Shown here: in pieces, positions 32,379-41,470 of the stretch
Position numbering within the stretch: the stretch's first letter is position 1
Layout of the letters: every line of letters starts with the position of its first letter
Assembly (NCBI GenBank): GCA_900469475.1
Contig: UBXG01000006.1
Coordinates: 467,105-531,104, forward strand
DNA: 64,000 bases
DNA from: Hyphomicrobiales bacterium
GTDB lineage: Bacteria > Pseudomonadota > Alphaproteobacteria > Rhizobiales > Rhizobiaceae
Reading direction: 5' to 3'
The notes under the pieces: generated by a model
Database searches by the model: none
What the model was told of the DNA's origin: nothing
Seen by the model: only the letters and a program-made list of their open reading frames with translations
Made by a program: the position numbers and the translations under genes

Positions 32379-33515
32379 TCAAAGGGGATGCTGGCCGAAA
32401 ACCACATCTTTGCGCTCCACTAACATTCGATAAAGCTCGGCATACCCCGATACCATTCGCTTCGCGGTAAACATCTGCAGATATCGGACTCTTGCCTTGG
32501 AGCCATATTCACTAGCAGTAACCGGATCGTTTGCCAGCCGTGTCATAGCCGCCGCCAACGCCGCGGGATTGGCAGGCGGAATAACCAAGCCGGTCTCGCC
32601 ATCAAGATTGACATAGCTCGTGCCCGTTCCAATCTCACAAGAGATCATCGGCTTGCCGAACATGGCCGACTCCACCAACGTTAGGCCAAAGGCTTCTGAG
32701 CGTAGATGCGACGGGAAGACTACGCCGAGGCAGAGTTCCAGTAAGGCAGCCTTATCGATATCTGGTAAGGCGCCTAGAAAGAAAATGTTGCTAAGTGCTT
32801 GCTGACGAGCTGTCTCCTTGAGAGTGACCTCCATCGGGCCTTCGCCGACAATGACTACCGGCAAGCCAGAGATCCGCGACGCCTCCAATAGGATGTGCGC
32901 ACCCTTATAATAGCGAAGCACACCGACGAACAGAAAGAATGTCGGCGGCAAATCGCGACGCCATCGGGCTAGGGCTTCGTTATTCGCAGCCGGGTAGCTC
33001 GTCTCATCCAGACCGAGCGGAATGACGCTAGTTTTGGACTTGAATCGCTGGAGAATGCCACTCGATACCAAATAGTTGGGAGATGTCGTTACGATATGGT
33101 CGACGCTCTCGAGGAAGTGCTTCATCAGCGGTCGATAAAGCAGCAACAGGGTCTTCTGTTTGACGACATCGGAATGATATGTGACCAGCGTAGGCTTACC
33201 AGGGTCTACAAACGAGTGCACAACGTCCATCCAAGGCCAGGGAAAGTGATAATGTACAATATCGGCGGCTGCACTCAGATCACGAAAGCGACGGAATACG
33301 TCACGAGAAAATCCTGTCGATGCGAATTCGAAGTCAAGTTTAGCCTTGTAGGCCATGTGGTTCCCGAACTCACGATCCTTCGGTACCTTGCTCAGCGATA
33401 GCACACTGGATTTGATGCCGTGTTCACTACTTCCTTCGGCTAGAGCGTGGATCGTTCGCTCGATGCCGCCGAACGTATCGGGCCAATAAGTTTTGAAAAA
33501 ATGTAGAACACGCAT
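32379..33515 (-). CDS. GT4-family glycosyltransferase
   Basis: The 378-residue protein starts MRVLHFFKTYWPDTFGGIER, the GG loop of GT-B enzymes that bind a nucleotide sugar, and has the C-terminal signature VFPSHLRSEAFGLTLVESAM with the E-x7-E pattern. It most likely adds a sugar to a lipid-linked glycan at the cytoplasmic face of the inner membrane. Donor and acceptor cannot be predicted. It is the outermost gene of the polysaccharide island and is convergent with virD4. Confidence 0.9.
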   Translation of the reverse strand: MRVLHFFKTYWPDTFGGIERTIHALAEGSSEHGIKSSVLSLSKVPKDREFGNHMAYKAKLDFEFASTGFSRDVFRRFRDLSAAADIVHYHFPWPWMDVVHSFVDPGKPTLVTYHSDVVKQKTLLLLYRPLMKHFLESVDHIVTTSPNYLVSSGILQRFKSKTSVIPLGLDETSYPAANNEALARWRRDLPPTFFLFVGVLRYYKGAHILLEASRISGLPVVIVGEGPMEVTLKETARQQALSNIFFLGALPDIDKAALLELCLGVVFPSHLRSEAFGLTLVESAMFGKPMISCEIGTGTSYVNLDGETGLVIPPANPAALAAAMTRLANDPVTASEYGSKARVRYLQMFTAKRMVSGYAELYRMLVERKDVVFGQHPL

Positions 33516-33622
33516 TCGTTGTATCTATCCGAGGTGGGCCGCGGGACTTAGGATCTCACGCGTGGTAGCATAGCAGAATAGAGATCGACGAGGACAAAAT
33601 CGATGACGCGGTCTTGGCACTC

Positions 33623-34117
33623 TTATGGCTGACGCTCCCCAACGAGCGTTGCGCCTAGTCCCGCAAATAGCTTTACATAATCGTTCAACCTTTTCGAGGA
33701 TTGCCTCGCGTGTGGTGGTCCAGACAAATGGCTTCGCCTTGCGTTGTAGGCCTGAACGAAGGAGTTGATTTTCTAGACGAGGTGCTTGGCGCTGACGAAA
33801 GAAGCGCGACGGATCTGGCGTTCGGTGGGGAGCGCGAACCAACGCTCTACCTGGTTGAGCCAGGACGCGTAAGTCGGCGTGTAATGGATATGGAAACGCG
33901 GTCGCGCGGCAAGCCAGGCGCGGACTTTGGGATGCTTGTGGGCGGCATAGTTGTCGGCCACCAGGTGAGCGTCGAGGTCAGGCGGAACATTCGCCTCGAT
34001 GTGCTTAAGGAAACCCAGGAATTCCTGGTGCCGGTGACGAGCGCGGCACCGGGTGAGAACTTGGCCGTTCGCGATATCGAGGGCGGCGAACAAGGTCGTG
34101 GTGCCGTGCCGGGGTGA
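33623..34117 (-). pseudogene. IS630-family transposase remnant, frameshifted
   Basis: The minus strand reads RHGTTTLFAALDIANGQVL, HLVADNYAAHKHPKVRAWLA and HYTPTYASWLNQVERWFAL, the DDE core of IS630 transposases with catalytic Asp in VADNYAAHKHP and Glu in NQVERWF. The continuation KAKPFVWTTTREAILEKVER is in a second frame and the likely end, LFAGLGATLVGERQP, in a third, so at least two frameshifts are present. The N-terminal helix-turn-helix half is missing. It is a dead insertion sequence lying directly upstream of the next glycosyltransferase. Confidence 0.85.
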
Positions 34118-34175
34118 AGCGGGTGGGCGGCTGACGTTCCCTCAGATAAAAAGTAAGTGCAATGGAGTGAGTGTA

Positions 34176-36140
34176 GTGACAAAAGACTCGCGGCGCGGCA
34201 TGAACGTCGTTGAGGCTGAAAGATGCGTGATGACAAACCTTGATAGAGATACTCCGACGAGTTCAACTCCAGATGATCATGGGCTTCAGTGGACATCGGT
34301 GCGCCGGGATCTCGCCAGGCGAAATGATCGCTTGGTGTCGATTATAATATGTGTCTACGGACAAATAGATCTGACAGACACCTGCCTAACATCAATATTT
34401 CGGCACGAGGCAGGAGAGGATTTCGAACTCATCATCGTTGACAACGGAAACGATTCCGAAACGAGGCGACGCCTTGAGCAATGGGCTGCGCGACACACCG
34501 CGATAAAATTGATTCACAATGCTACAAACTTAAATTTTGCGCTCGGCAACAACATTGGTTTCGCCGCATCGCGTGGTTCGCGGGTCGTGTTCCTTAACAA
34601 CGATACCGAGGTCTGTCCCGAGTGGTTGCGGTCTCTGACACGGCCCTTGAACGACCCGAACGTGAAGGGCGTACAACCCAAGCTTATCTATCCCGATGGT
34701 TCAATTCAGGCCATCGGAATCGTGTTCTCTGATCGCACTCCGATGGGCTATCCAATTTATGCGGGCAAGCCAGGAGACTATGAGCCATCACAAAAGCCAA
34801 AGCGATTCCGCGCGCTAACGGCCGCATGTGTCGCGTTTCGCGCGAGCGATTTTGCATCCGTTGAGGGATTTGACACGATATTTATCAACGGTCAGGAAGA
34901 TGTTGACCTATGTTTGCGTCTCGGAGGGGGTGAACACTTGTTTGCCTATTCACCGGAGGTCACAATAATCCACCATGAAAGCAAAACAGTCGGCCGCCGC
35001 GATCACATTGAATACAACCGGCAAATTTTCTCCGAAAGATGGAAGAACGCCAATCTAGCAGACGACGTCATGCATTATTCCAAGGATGGAATTGAAGTAG
35101 GCAAATATGTCCCGGATTACGCTCCATGGATTGACACAGGGTACGCGGTCTGGCGGCCCGGTAAAGTGGGCGGGCGAGAGACAGCCAGGAATTACGCTGA
35201 GCGTTTGCCCGCGGATACAACGATTGCCATTAAAATCGGTTGCCCAAACAGTACTCTCAAAGATCATTGGGGCGACTACCACTTCGCAGTCGCATTGGCT
35301 GCCGCATTCCTTCGTAAGGGTTTGCGCGCGCGGATAGATTTCCTAGACTGCTGGCATGCCAACGCTACGCCAAACGACATCAATCTCGTCTTGCGTGGTA
35401 TTTCACAGTTCCCGGCTGACGCCGATGCCGTCAACCTGATTTGGGTGATCAGTCATCCGGACAAAATCTCAACCGACGAGCTTTTGCAATTCGACCGTAT
35501 TTTTGCTGCTTCGAACATTTGGTCTCCCCATGATGATCCTTCCAGACCTGTTAAGATTGAACCCCTGCTGCAATGCACAGATACTTGCCGGTTTTACCCT
35601 AGGGAGAAGGATAGTAGCGTCGCATTTCCCCGTCTGTATGTTGCCAATTCCAGGCTGGTGGAAAGAGCCGTCGTAAAACAAGCTATTGAGGGTGACATCA
35701 CTCTCGACATCTTCGGTGAGATGTGGGACGGCATTGCACCCGAACGTTGGATTAAAGGGATCAAAATCGACAATGTAGACCTTCCGCGATACTATTCAAA
35801 CGCAGAAATTATACTGAATGATCACTGGGATGCCATGCGAAAAGAGGGGTTTATTTCCAACCGTATCTTTGATGTGTTGGCTTGTGGGGGCAATGTGGTG
35901 ACCGATGACGTGGGGGGAGTGCCGTCCGAACTCGCACGGTTTTGTACCATGTTTTCTTCCGCTAAGCCGATTGGAGAGGCTATCGAGGAGGCTCGCCAAG
36001 CACACCGAAGACATCCGGGCAGATCTTCGGCTGCTGCGCACTATATTCATCAAAATCATAGCTTTGACGATAGAGCGGGCACCATCCTAAATGCGATGAT
36101 TGAAGCGGTGGCCGAAAAGCGTGGTGCCGACCGCACCTGA
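34176..36140 (+). CDS. Two-domain glycosyltransferase (GT2 plus GT1/CgeB-like domain)
   Basis: The first 270 residues are a GT2 (GT-A) domain: VSIIICVYGQIDLTDTCLTS, VVFLNNDTEVCPEWLRSL with the metal-binding DTE, and GFDTIFINGQEDVDLCLRLG. The second half (from about residue 370) is a GT-B domain with IKIGCPNSTLKDHWGDYHFA and a C-terminal RIFDVLACGGNVVTDDVGG, typical of CgeB/Glyco_trans_1_2 proteins. So one protein could add two sugars. The start is uncertain: GTG at 34176 has GGAG upstream; ATGs at 34200 and 34230 are alternatives. The 5' end abuts the IS630 remnant. Confidence 0.88.
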   Translation: MTKDSRRGMNVVEAERCVMTNLDRDTPTSSTPDDHGLQWTSVRRDLARRNDRLVSIIICVYGQIDLTDTCLTSIFRHEAGEDFELIIVDNGNDSETRRRLEQWAARHTAIKLIHNATNLNFALGNNIGFAASRGSRVVFLNNDTEVCPEWLRSLTRPLNDPNVKGVQPKLIYPDGSIQAIGIVFSDRTPMGYPIYAGKPGDYEPSQKPKRFRALTAACVAFRASDFASVEGFDTIFINGQEDVDLCLRLGGGEHLFAYSPEVTIIHHESKTVGRRDHIEYNRQIFSERWKNANLADDVMHYSKDGIEVGKYVPDYAPWIDTGYAVWRPGKVGGRETARNYAERLPADTTIAIKIGCPNSTLKDHWGDYHFAVALAAAFLRKGLRARIDFLDCWHANATPNDINLVLRGISQFPADADAVNLIWVISHPDKISTDELLQFDRIFAASNIWSPHDDPSRPVKIEPLLQCTDTCRFYPREKDSSVAFPRLYVANSRLVERAVVKQAIEGDITLDIFGEMWDGIAPERWIKGIKIDNVDLPRYYSNAEIILNDHWDAMRKEGFISNRIFDVLACGGNVVTDDVGGVPSELARFCTMFSSAKPIGEAIEEARQAHRRHPGRSSAAAHYIHQNHSFDDRAGTILNAMIEAVAEKRGADRT

Positions 36141-36292
36141 CCACGTCACATCTTAAGCAACGACAAGATATTGATTTCCACCGAGGTCCGACCCGTTCCG
36201 CATATGAGCCAGATGGAACTCTCAATGAGAATATCCATCAATCCCGGGTCAGGTCTCCATGCGACAGCCAAGAAACATTGGTGGCATCGGCG

Positions 36293-37009
36293 TCATTGAA
36301 GGAGGTAGTCCGTCTTTCGGGCAACAAAAATCGTGCTACCATTAAACCCCGATCGCTCTGAAGGTGGTATGTTACAGGAGTCCATTTCCGCTTCACTAGC
36401 ATACTTAGAAAGCGAGTACTGCGGTTTTAGCCTCATTATCAATCCCAGGTGGCGGTCAAGATCGTCGATACCAAAACGTCGAACATGGTCACCCTGACCA
36501 AAGCGCCGCAAAGCCTCCTCTTCGGTCAACGGACCGAAATCTTCCTCATAGTGGCCGGCGATTAGGGGTAGACAGAAAATGTGATATCCGTCTGGCTTAA
36601 GTGACCTCGACAGGTGAAAGAACATGTATGCGAGCGTACAAGGTATATGCTCTGCTACATGTGAATGTATTATCAAATCGTAGTTGTTTTCGACGAGGTT
36701 TGAACTGTCCGTAATAATATTGAACCTATGGACCTTCTTAGACGGGAAATTGTCAGGATTATAATCCACCGCCTCATATCCGTCAGGCGATACGCTCGAA
36801 AGATAATTCAGAAGTCCAATTTCAGGTGCCAGATGAAGTATCTTGCTTGTTGCCGAAGGTATGCGCAATTTGTCGATAATGAGCTTAATTGCGCGAGTCC
36901 TTTCTAACGACCCGCAAGATTCGCATTTCACCGCGATGCGACCATTCATATCGCCCCAGTTGGCTGAGCCGCAGATATTACAGGTCATCGTCATGCTTCG
37001 TCTCGCCAT
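36293..37009 (-). CDS. SAM-dependent methyltransferase with N-terminal zinc motif
   Basis: The 238-residue protein opens with two CxxC pairs (CNICGSANWG and CESCGSLERTRA), likely a zinc ribbon, followed by a class I methyltransferase fold: ILHLAPEIGLLNYLSS as the SAM-binding strand-loop, the acidic AVDYNPDNFP and a catalytic-region IHSHVAEHIPC. Proteins of this type occur in polysaccharide clusters and may methylate a sugar. The start could also be at the internal ATGs at 36994 or 36988. This and the next genes are visibly more AT-rich than the virB operon, suggesting separate origin. Confidence 0.82.
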   Translation of the reverse strand: MARRSMTMTCNICGSANWGDMNGRIAVKCESCGSLERTRAIKLIIDKLRIPSATSKILHLAPEIGLLNYLSSVSPDGYEAVDYNPDNFPSKKVHRFNIITDSSNLVENNYDLIIHSHVAEHIPCTLAYMFFHLSRSLKPDGYHIFCLPLIAGHYEEDFGPLTEEEALRRFGQGDHVRRFGIDDLDRHLGLIMRLKPQYSLSKYASEAEMDSCNIPPSERSGFNGSTIFVARKTDYLLQ

Positions 37010-37080
37010 TCAACTAAATCAAAATGAAAAGCTTGCTGAATGCTCTGTCGTGCTCGTTCACCAAATGGCCGTTGGGAGCC

Positions 37081-37914
37081 TTAGTTGATAGCGAGCGAAT
37101 GGTCTAGCATCAAGCTGAGCAATATTTCCCGATAGTAGCGATCCCACGCTGGCTGCACGAGAGTGGCATGCCTGTGGGGGTGGCCGGATAGGATCAGCTT
37201 ATGCAAGTCGAGCTGAGCAATTTCGGCAAGGTTTTTCGAGATAATCTGGTGCATCGCACGTTTCATGTCTTCAATGTTGGAGATGCGACCTGATCCGGGC
37301 CTGCCAACATAGTATTCGCACAGCGTCTCCGCCACTACCATCGGTGCCGTGTCTTTGGTGTATCGGAGAATAAGATCCCAGTCGACGAGCCTCGCAAGCT
37401 TGGTATCGAAGACACCATATCTTTCAACGCACTCCCGACGATGGACGAAGACATTCATATCAATGAAGTTTTGATATAGAATAGACTTCCTTTCGAAAGG
37501 AAAGAAGAGGGTTGCCGACGGTTGTTCGACTTCATCAAGAAAAAGAAGCCTAGAATAAGCCGTCTTCTGTTCGCTATTGTCGGAAAATGCTTTTACGACT
37601 GTCGACGCAAAGTTCGGCTTCCACGTATTGTCACTGTCCAGATATGCGATAAGCTCGCCAGTAGACATTTGCAGACCCACATTTCGAGCCGCACTAACGC
37701 CGCCATGCGTAGTTTTCTTGTATCGTAACTGTACCTTGTTGGCAAAGCTTGATAAAAATGCTTTCGCTACGTCTCCGGTGCCATCGGTGCTTCCATCATC
37801 TACCAAACATAACTCTAGTTGGCCGATATCCTGCTCGACAAGTGAACTGAGCGCGCGAGTTATCACACTTGCACGATTCCAGGCTGGCATGATTACTGAT
37901 AGCAGGTGGCTCAC
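37081..37914 (-). CDS. GT2-family glycosyltransferase
   Basis: A 277-residue GT-A enzyme: LLSVIMPAWNRASVITRALS, LELCLVDDGSTDGTGDVAKA, GVSAARNVGLQMSTGELIAY and the DxD-type LDSDNTW that binds metal and donor. The C-terminal third has RLVDWDLILRYTKDTAP, common in rhamnosyl- and galactosyl-transferases. It is on the same strand as the methyltransferase, 72 bp upstream of it, and probably co-transcribed. Confidence 0.92.
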   Translation of the reverse strand: MSHLLSVIMPAWNRASVITRALSSLVEQDIGQLELCLVDDGSTDGTGDVAKAFLSSFANKVQLRYKKTTHGGVSAARNVGLQMSTGELIAYLDSDNTWKPNFASTVVKAFSDNSEQKTAYSRLLFLDEVEQPSATLFFPFERKSILYQNFIDMNVFVHRRECVERYGVFDTKLARLVDWDLILRYTKDTAPMVVAETLCEYYVGRPGSGRISNIEDMKRAMHQIISKNLAEIAQLDLHKLILSGHPHRHATLVQPAWDRYYREILLSLMLDHSLAIN

Positions 37915-38027
37915 TTCAAAGATTCACGGCAAAAATACTTCCTAAACGGGAACCATAATGATACGGAAGGCGCAATACAAGTCGATCGGCTGCCGAAAAA
38001 AATTGGCACTTGAAGAAAATTGTGGTT

Positions 38028-38615
38028 ATGGCTGCATTGAAGCTTGTGCTGGTCAGGCACGCGGAATCGAAAGGCAACATCGCTGGCTCGCTCACCGGCA
38101 CGGACGCGGATATGCTTAGCGAGGAGGGTGAAAGACAAGCCATTGCGTTGTCGGATTCACTAAAGCCGTTTGGCATATTCGATACGGTTTATGTAAGTGA
38201 CACCGAGCGCGCAATTCAGACGGCGCGACGGGCCGGCTTTGATGCAATGTTACTTACGAGCCTCTTAAAGGAAACGAATGGCGGAACCTGGGGTGGGCGG
38301 CCACGGTCAGAATTTGACGCAGAATTTCCGAACTTTTTCAATCCTCTCGATCTTGAAAGGGCTTATCCTGACGGAGAAAGCCATTTCGAAATGGGACAGC
38401 GTGTGCTGAGTTTCATCAGCTCGGAAGTGATGCCCAAGCACAATCAAAAAGTATTACTTTTTACTCACCTCGGGCCTATCAACATCATATTGCACAAATT
38501 GTTCGATATTGAACTAAGCCGATTCCCAATGTTCAAATTGCGAAACTGCGCGATTGTAGAGCTCGATATTTGTTTGGTAGACGGGAGCATGTTATTGAAA
38601 AAGGCGAGCTTCTGA
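38028..38615 (+). CDS. Histidine phosphatase (phosphoglycerate-mutase-like)
   Basis: The 195-residue protein starts MAALKLVLVRHAESKGNIAG; RHA is the phosphate-binding catalytic motif, the second Arg is in VSDTERAIQTARRAG, the acid/base Glu in LLKETNGGTWGG and the second His in LLFTHLGPINI. Members remove or move phosphate on small molecules; in a sugar cluster it may dephosphorylate a sugar phosphate. It stands alone on the plus strand between two minus-strand glycosyltransferase genes, divergent from the GT2 at 37081-37914. Confidence 0.88.
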   Translation: MAALKLVLVRHAESKGNIAGSLTGTDADMLSEEGERQAIALSDSLKPFGIFDTVYVSDTERAIQTARRAGFDAMLLTSLLKETNGGTWGGRPRSEFDAEFPNFFNPLDLERAYPDGESHFEMGQRVLSFISSEVMPKHNQKVLLFTHLGPINIILHKLFDIELSRFPMFKLRNCAIVELDICLVDGSMLLKKASF

Positions 38616-38629
38616 GTTTTTCTGTCACT

Positions 38630-39661
38630 CTATCGCAGCATCAAAGCTAAGGCTGAAGCCGCATACTTGATATGGAGTTCGCCTTCCACTCGCAAAGCCG
38701 CATTTTCAACCAGCTTCCGCCGCGCCTCAGGATTATCGACGAACCTCGCGATAGCGTTTATCCATGCATCACGCTGGTTCTCAACCAGACGCCCGTGGAC
38801 ACCGTCGTCTATTACCGTTTCATAAACCGGCACTCTTGAATAAACACCTGCAATTCCGGCAGCCCCGAATTCAATAAACTTGAAGGGATTTTTACAAAGA
38901 TTGAACTCGTAACTTCCCTCGTCCTCCTTCCCCCCTAAGGGAACCAGGCCGATATCAAAGATACCTTTAAAGAGCGAGCGACGATAGGTCTCGAAATCAA
39001 CACTTCCAAGCCAATGCCAGTCGTGTAGTCCCAGTTCATCTGGTGGAAAATCTCCATAGTACGTGAACTCGATATCAGGATACCTATCCCTGACAGCATC
39101 GATTGCTTGGAGCCATTCGTGTTTGAAATTTACGATCTTCAAAAAATCCGCGTTGACCATGCCGATACGAAGCTTACTGTCTTCGCGTACCGCGGGAGGT
39201 GTCGATGCATATCTCTCGGTATATATCCCGTTCGGCAAAAGTTGAATATTTGAGCAGAGAGGCTTGTAGATTTTTAAGAGTCGAGGATTTGCAACGCTTA
39301 CGATATCGCTAAGTGAAAGAAATCTGAGGATAATATCGATATTCGCCTGTGTGGGCTTTGCGCCGCTATAGGCCGGATAGGCAAGCACATGATCATCAAC
39401 ATCGTATAGAATGCGAGCGCCCTGCATCTTGGCTTCAATCGCGTACTCAAGGGAATCGCTGTCAATTGCCTTATTGAAAAATACCCAGTCGGGCGTGTAT
39501 CTCTTTCGAAGTTCGCTCGGAAAATCGACTAAAAAATCCGCTGTTCCTGCATCGCGCAGATAGTGCAACGGTTCCAATAGTCGAGCCGATATTGATCGAG
39601 ACACATAGGAAGAGGCGACGTTCGAAGGACGGTTAGCGACCAAAACTCGGAGAACGCTCAT
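38630..39661 (-). CDS. GT-B glycosyltransferase
   Basis: A 343-residue protein from MSVLRVLVANRPSNVASSYV. It has the DVDDH segment (ILYDVDDHVLAYPAY), NIQLLPNGIYTERY and the C-terminal donor-site region KNPFKFIEFGAAGIAGVYSR, with YETVIDDGVHGRLVE, typical of the glycosyltransferase group 1 found in O-antigen clusters. The ATG at 39661 is preferred; the first 22 codons of the longer frame look non-coding. Specificity unknown. Confidence 0.88.
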   Translation of the reverse strand: MSVLRVLVANRPSNVASSYVSRSISARLLEPLHYLRDAGTADFLVDFPSELRKRYTPDWVFFNKAIDSDSLEYAIEAKMQGARILYDVDDHVLAYPAYSGAKPTQANIDIILRFLSLSDIVSVANPRLLKIYKPLCSNIQLLPNGIYTERYASTPPAVREDSKLRIGMVNADFLKIVNFKHEWLQAIDAVRDRYPDIEFTYYGDFPPDELGLHDWHWLGSVDFETYRRSLFKGIFDIGLVPLGGKEDEGSYEFNLCKNPFKFIEFGAAGIAGVYSRVPVYETVIDDGVHGRLVENQRDAWINAIARFVDNPEARRKLVENAALRVEGELHIKYAASALALMLR

Positions 39662-39866
39662 AGCTATCGATCTTGCTCCAGCGTTTGCGTTGAACGATCC
39701 AAATAAAACTGCTGCTGGTAGCCGCATTTGAAGCGAACCCAGTTACACTCTTGGTAACTGAATGGCAAGTTTCCAACTTTCCCCGCCGGCACGATATCGC
39801 CGGCCCATAGATGTTGAAAAGATTTGCAAGTTGATCTATGCGGGTTTGCTATAACTGAATTCTCCG

Positions 39867-39880
39867 CGGCCTTGAGGCCG
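39867..39880 (+). other. Leader hairpin upstream of rmlA
   Basis: CGGCC TTGA GGCCG can form a 5-bp GC stem with a tetraloop 17 bases before the rmlA start codon, in its untranslated leader. It is close enough to affect translation initiation, but this is only a structural observation. Confidence 0.35.
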
Positions 39881-39897
39881 AAAAGTGGTTAACGTAA

Positions 39898-40782
39898 ATG
39901 CTTCAGCCGAAATACAAAGGCATCATCCTCGCCGGCGGCAAGGGAACACGGCTTTACCCAGCGACGATCCCAATCAGCAAGCAGTTGCTGCCAGTATATG
40001 ACAAGCCGATGATCTACTATCCGCTCAGTACGCTAATGATCGCCGGAATCACAGAGGTGTTGATCATCTCAACACCAAGTGCGTTGCCCCTCTATCAGGA
40101 ATTGCTGGGATCCGGTGAAACGCTGGGTATGCGTTTCGAGTATGCGATACAAGCGGAAGCACGCGGTCTTGCCGAGGCTTTCATCATTGGAGAGCGCTTT
40201 ATCGGCGGTGCGTGCGCGGCCCTCGCGCTTGGAGATAATATCTTCTACGGCACCGGTGTGGGCACGAGCGTGCGGCAAGCGAGCGAGCGCGATTCCGGTG
40301 CGACCGTTTTTGCCTATTCGGTAAGCGACCCGGAGCGTTACGGGATCGTCGAGTTTGCCGAAGATAAGACAACCCCAATCTCTATCGTCGAAAAGCCTAA
40401 GAATCCGAGAAGTCACTTCGCCGTTACCGGGCTTTATTTCTACGACAATGACGTCATCGAGATATCGAAAGGCATCAAGCCCTCTTCCCGCGGCGAGCTT
40501 GAGATCACAACAGTCAACGACGTCTATCTGCAGAGCGGGAAGCTTTTCGTCGAGAAACTCGGTCGCGGGAACGCATGGTTCGACACCGGGACCCATGATA
40601 GTCTTCTTGAATCAAGCCAATTCGTACACACGATCGAAAAGCGCCAGGGCCAGAAGATCGCGTGCATTGAGGAAATCGCCTGGCGCATGGGCTTCATCGA
40701 TGACGAGCAGCTCGCACAACTGGCTCATCCACTTGTGTCGAGCGGCTATGGAAAGTACCTGCTGAGCCTAATTCCGCGATAG
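39898..40782 (+). CDS. rmlA: Glucose-1-phosphate thymidylyltransferase
   Basis: RmlA makes dTDP-glucose from dTTP and glucose-1-phosphate, the first step to dTDP-L-rhamnose. The 294-residue protein has the nucleotide-binding [20 protein letters not shown], the [16 protein letters not shown] segment, ALGDNIFYG and ITTVNDVYL, all typical and full length. It is transcribed toward the convergent rmlC gene. Confidence 0.97.
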   Translation: MLQPKYKGIILAGGKGTRLYPATIPISKQLLPVYDKPMIYYPLSTLMIAGITEVLIISTPSALPLYQELLGSGETLGMRFEYAIQAEARGLAEAFIIGERFIGGACAALALGDNIFYGTGVGTSVRQASERDSGATVFAYSVSDPERYGIVEFAEDKTTPISIVEKPKNPRSHFAVTGLYFYDNDVIEISKGIKPSSRGELEITTVNDVYLQSGKLFVEKLGRGNAWFDTGTHDSLLESSQFVHTIEKRQGQKIACIEEIAWRMGFIDDEQLAQLAHPLVSSGYGKYLLSLIPR

Positions 40783-40814
40783 TTTCTATACGCGGAATTG
40801 GACTGGTCTGCCGT

Positions 40815-41366
40815 CTAGTAGCGGAAGTTGTGTTCAACGTCAGCAAAGCGCGTGGCGGTAGCATCCTTTGGCGAAAGCAACACGGCAAGTTGGGGCCAAT
40901 CTATCGCGACGTCAGGATCATTCCATAGGAGCGATCGCTCGGACGCGGCATCCCAGTATCCCGTCTGCCGGTAGGAAACGAGGGTATCATCCTCCAGCGC
41001 CATGAAGCCATGTGCGAAGCCCTCTGGAACGTAAAACATGTGGTTGTCTGTGCCGGCAAGCTCCGTACCCGCCCATTTACCATAGGTCGGCGATCCCAGC
41101 CGCAGATCTACGGCAACGTCGAATATCCGCCCGTGAACGCAGCGGACCAATTTTCCCACGGCGTGAGGATTGACTTGGAAGTGCAGGCCGCGGACGACTC
41201 CTTTTGAGGACCGTGATTGATTATCCTGCACAAATTGCGGCAATCCAAGTTCCTGGAACGCGGAGGCGCGAAACGTCTCAGTAAAGGAGCCGCGATCGTC
41301 TCCGAATTCCCTATGTTCCAATAGCAGGACATCGGGGATAGCCTGAGGAATAGCCTTGAAGTTCAT
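40815..41366 (-). CDS. rmlC: dTDP-4-dehydrorhamnose 3,5-epimerase
   Basis: RmlC epimerises dTDP-4-keto-6-deoxyglucose at C3 and C5. The 183-residue cupin has VVRGLHFQVNPHAVGKLVRC with the catalytic His, DVAVDLRLGSPTYGKW and FYVPEGFAHGFMALEDD. Full length. It is on the minus strand between rmlA and rmlB, so it is transcribed separately from the other three rhamnose genes. Confidence 0.97.
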   Translation of the reverse strand: MNFKAIPQAIPDVLLLEHREFGDDRGSFTETFRASAFQELGLPQFVQDNQSRSSKGVVRGLHFQVNPHAVGKLVRCVHGRIFDVAVDLRLGSPTYGKWAGTELAGTDNHMFYVPEGFAHGFMALEDDTLVSYRQTGYWDAASERSLLWNDPDVAIDWPQLAVLLSPKDATATRFADVEHNFRY

Positions 41367-41470
41367 TTTTTTCCTTTCCTGGAGATGGCGATCACGCTAG
41401 CAGCTTTGACGTCGATAAAGATCCGATATAGGGACACTCCCTTGAGTACAAGGTAGTGCGGAGAGCTTTC

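Noticed and set aside
33525..33622. C-terminal extension of the IS630 frame to 33525
   Set aside because: The family-like ending LVGERQP with TAA at 33623 is in another frame, so the longer frame is read-through of a decayed gene.
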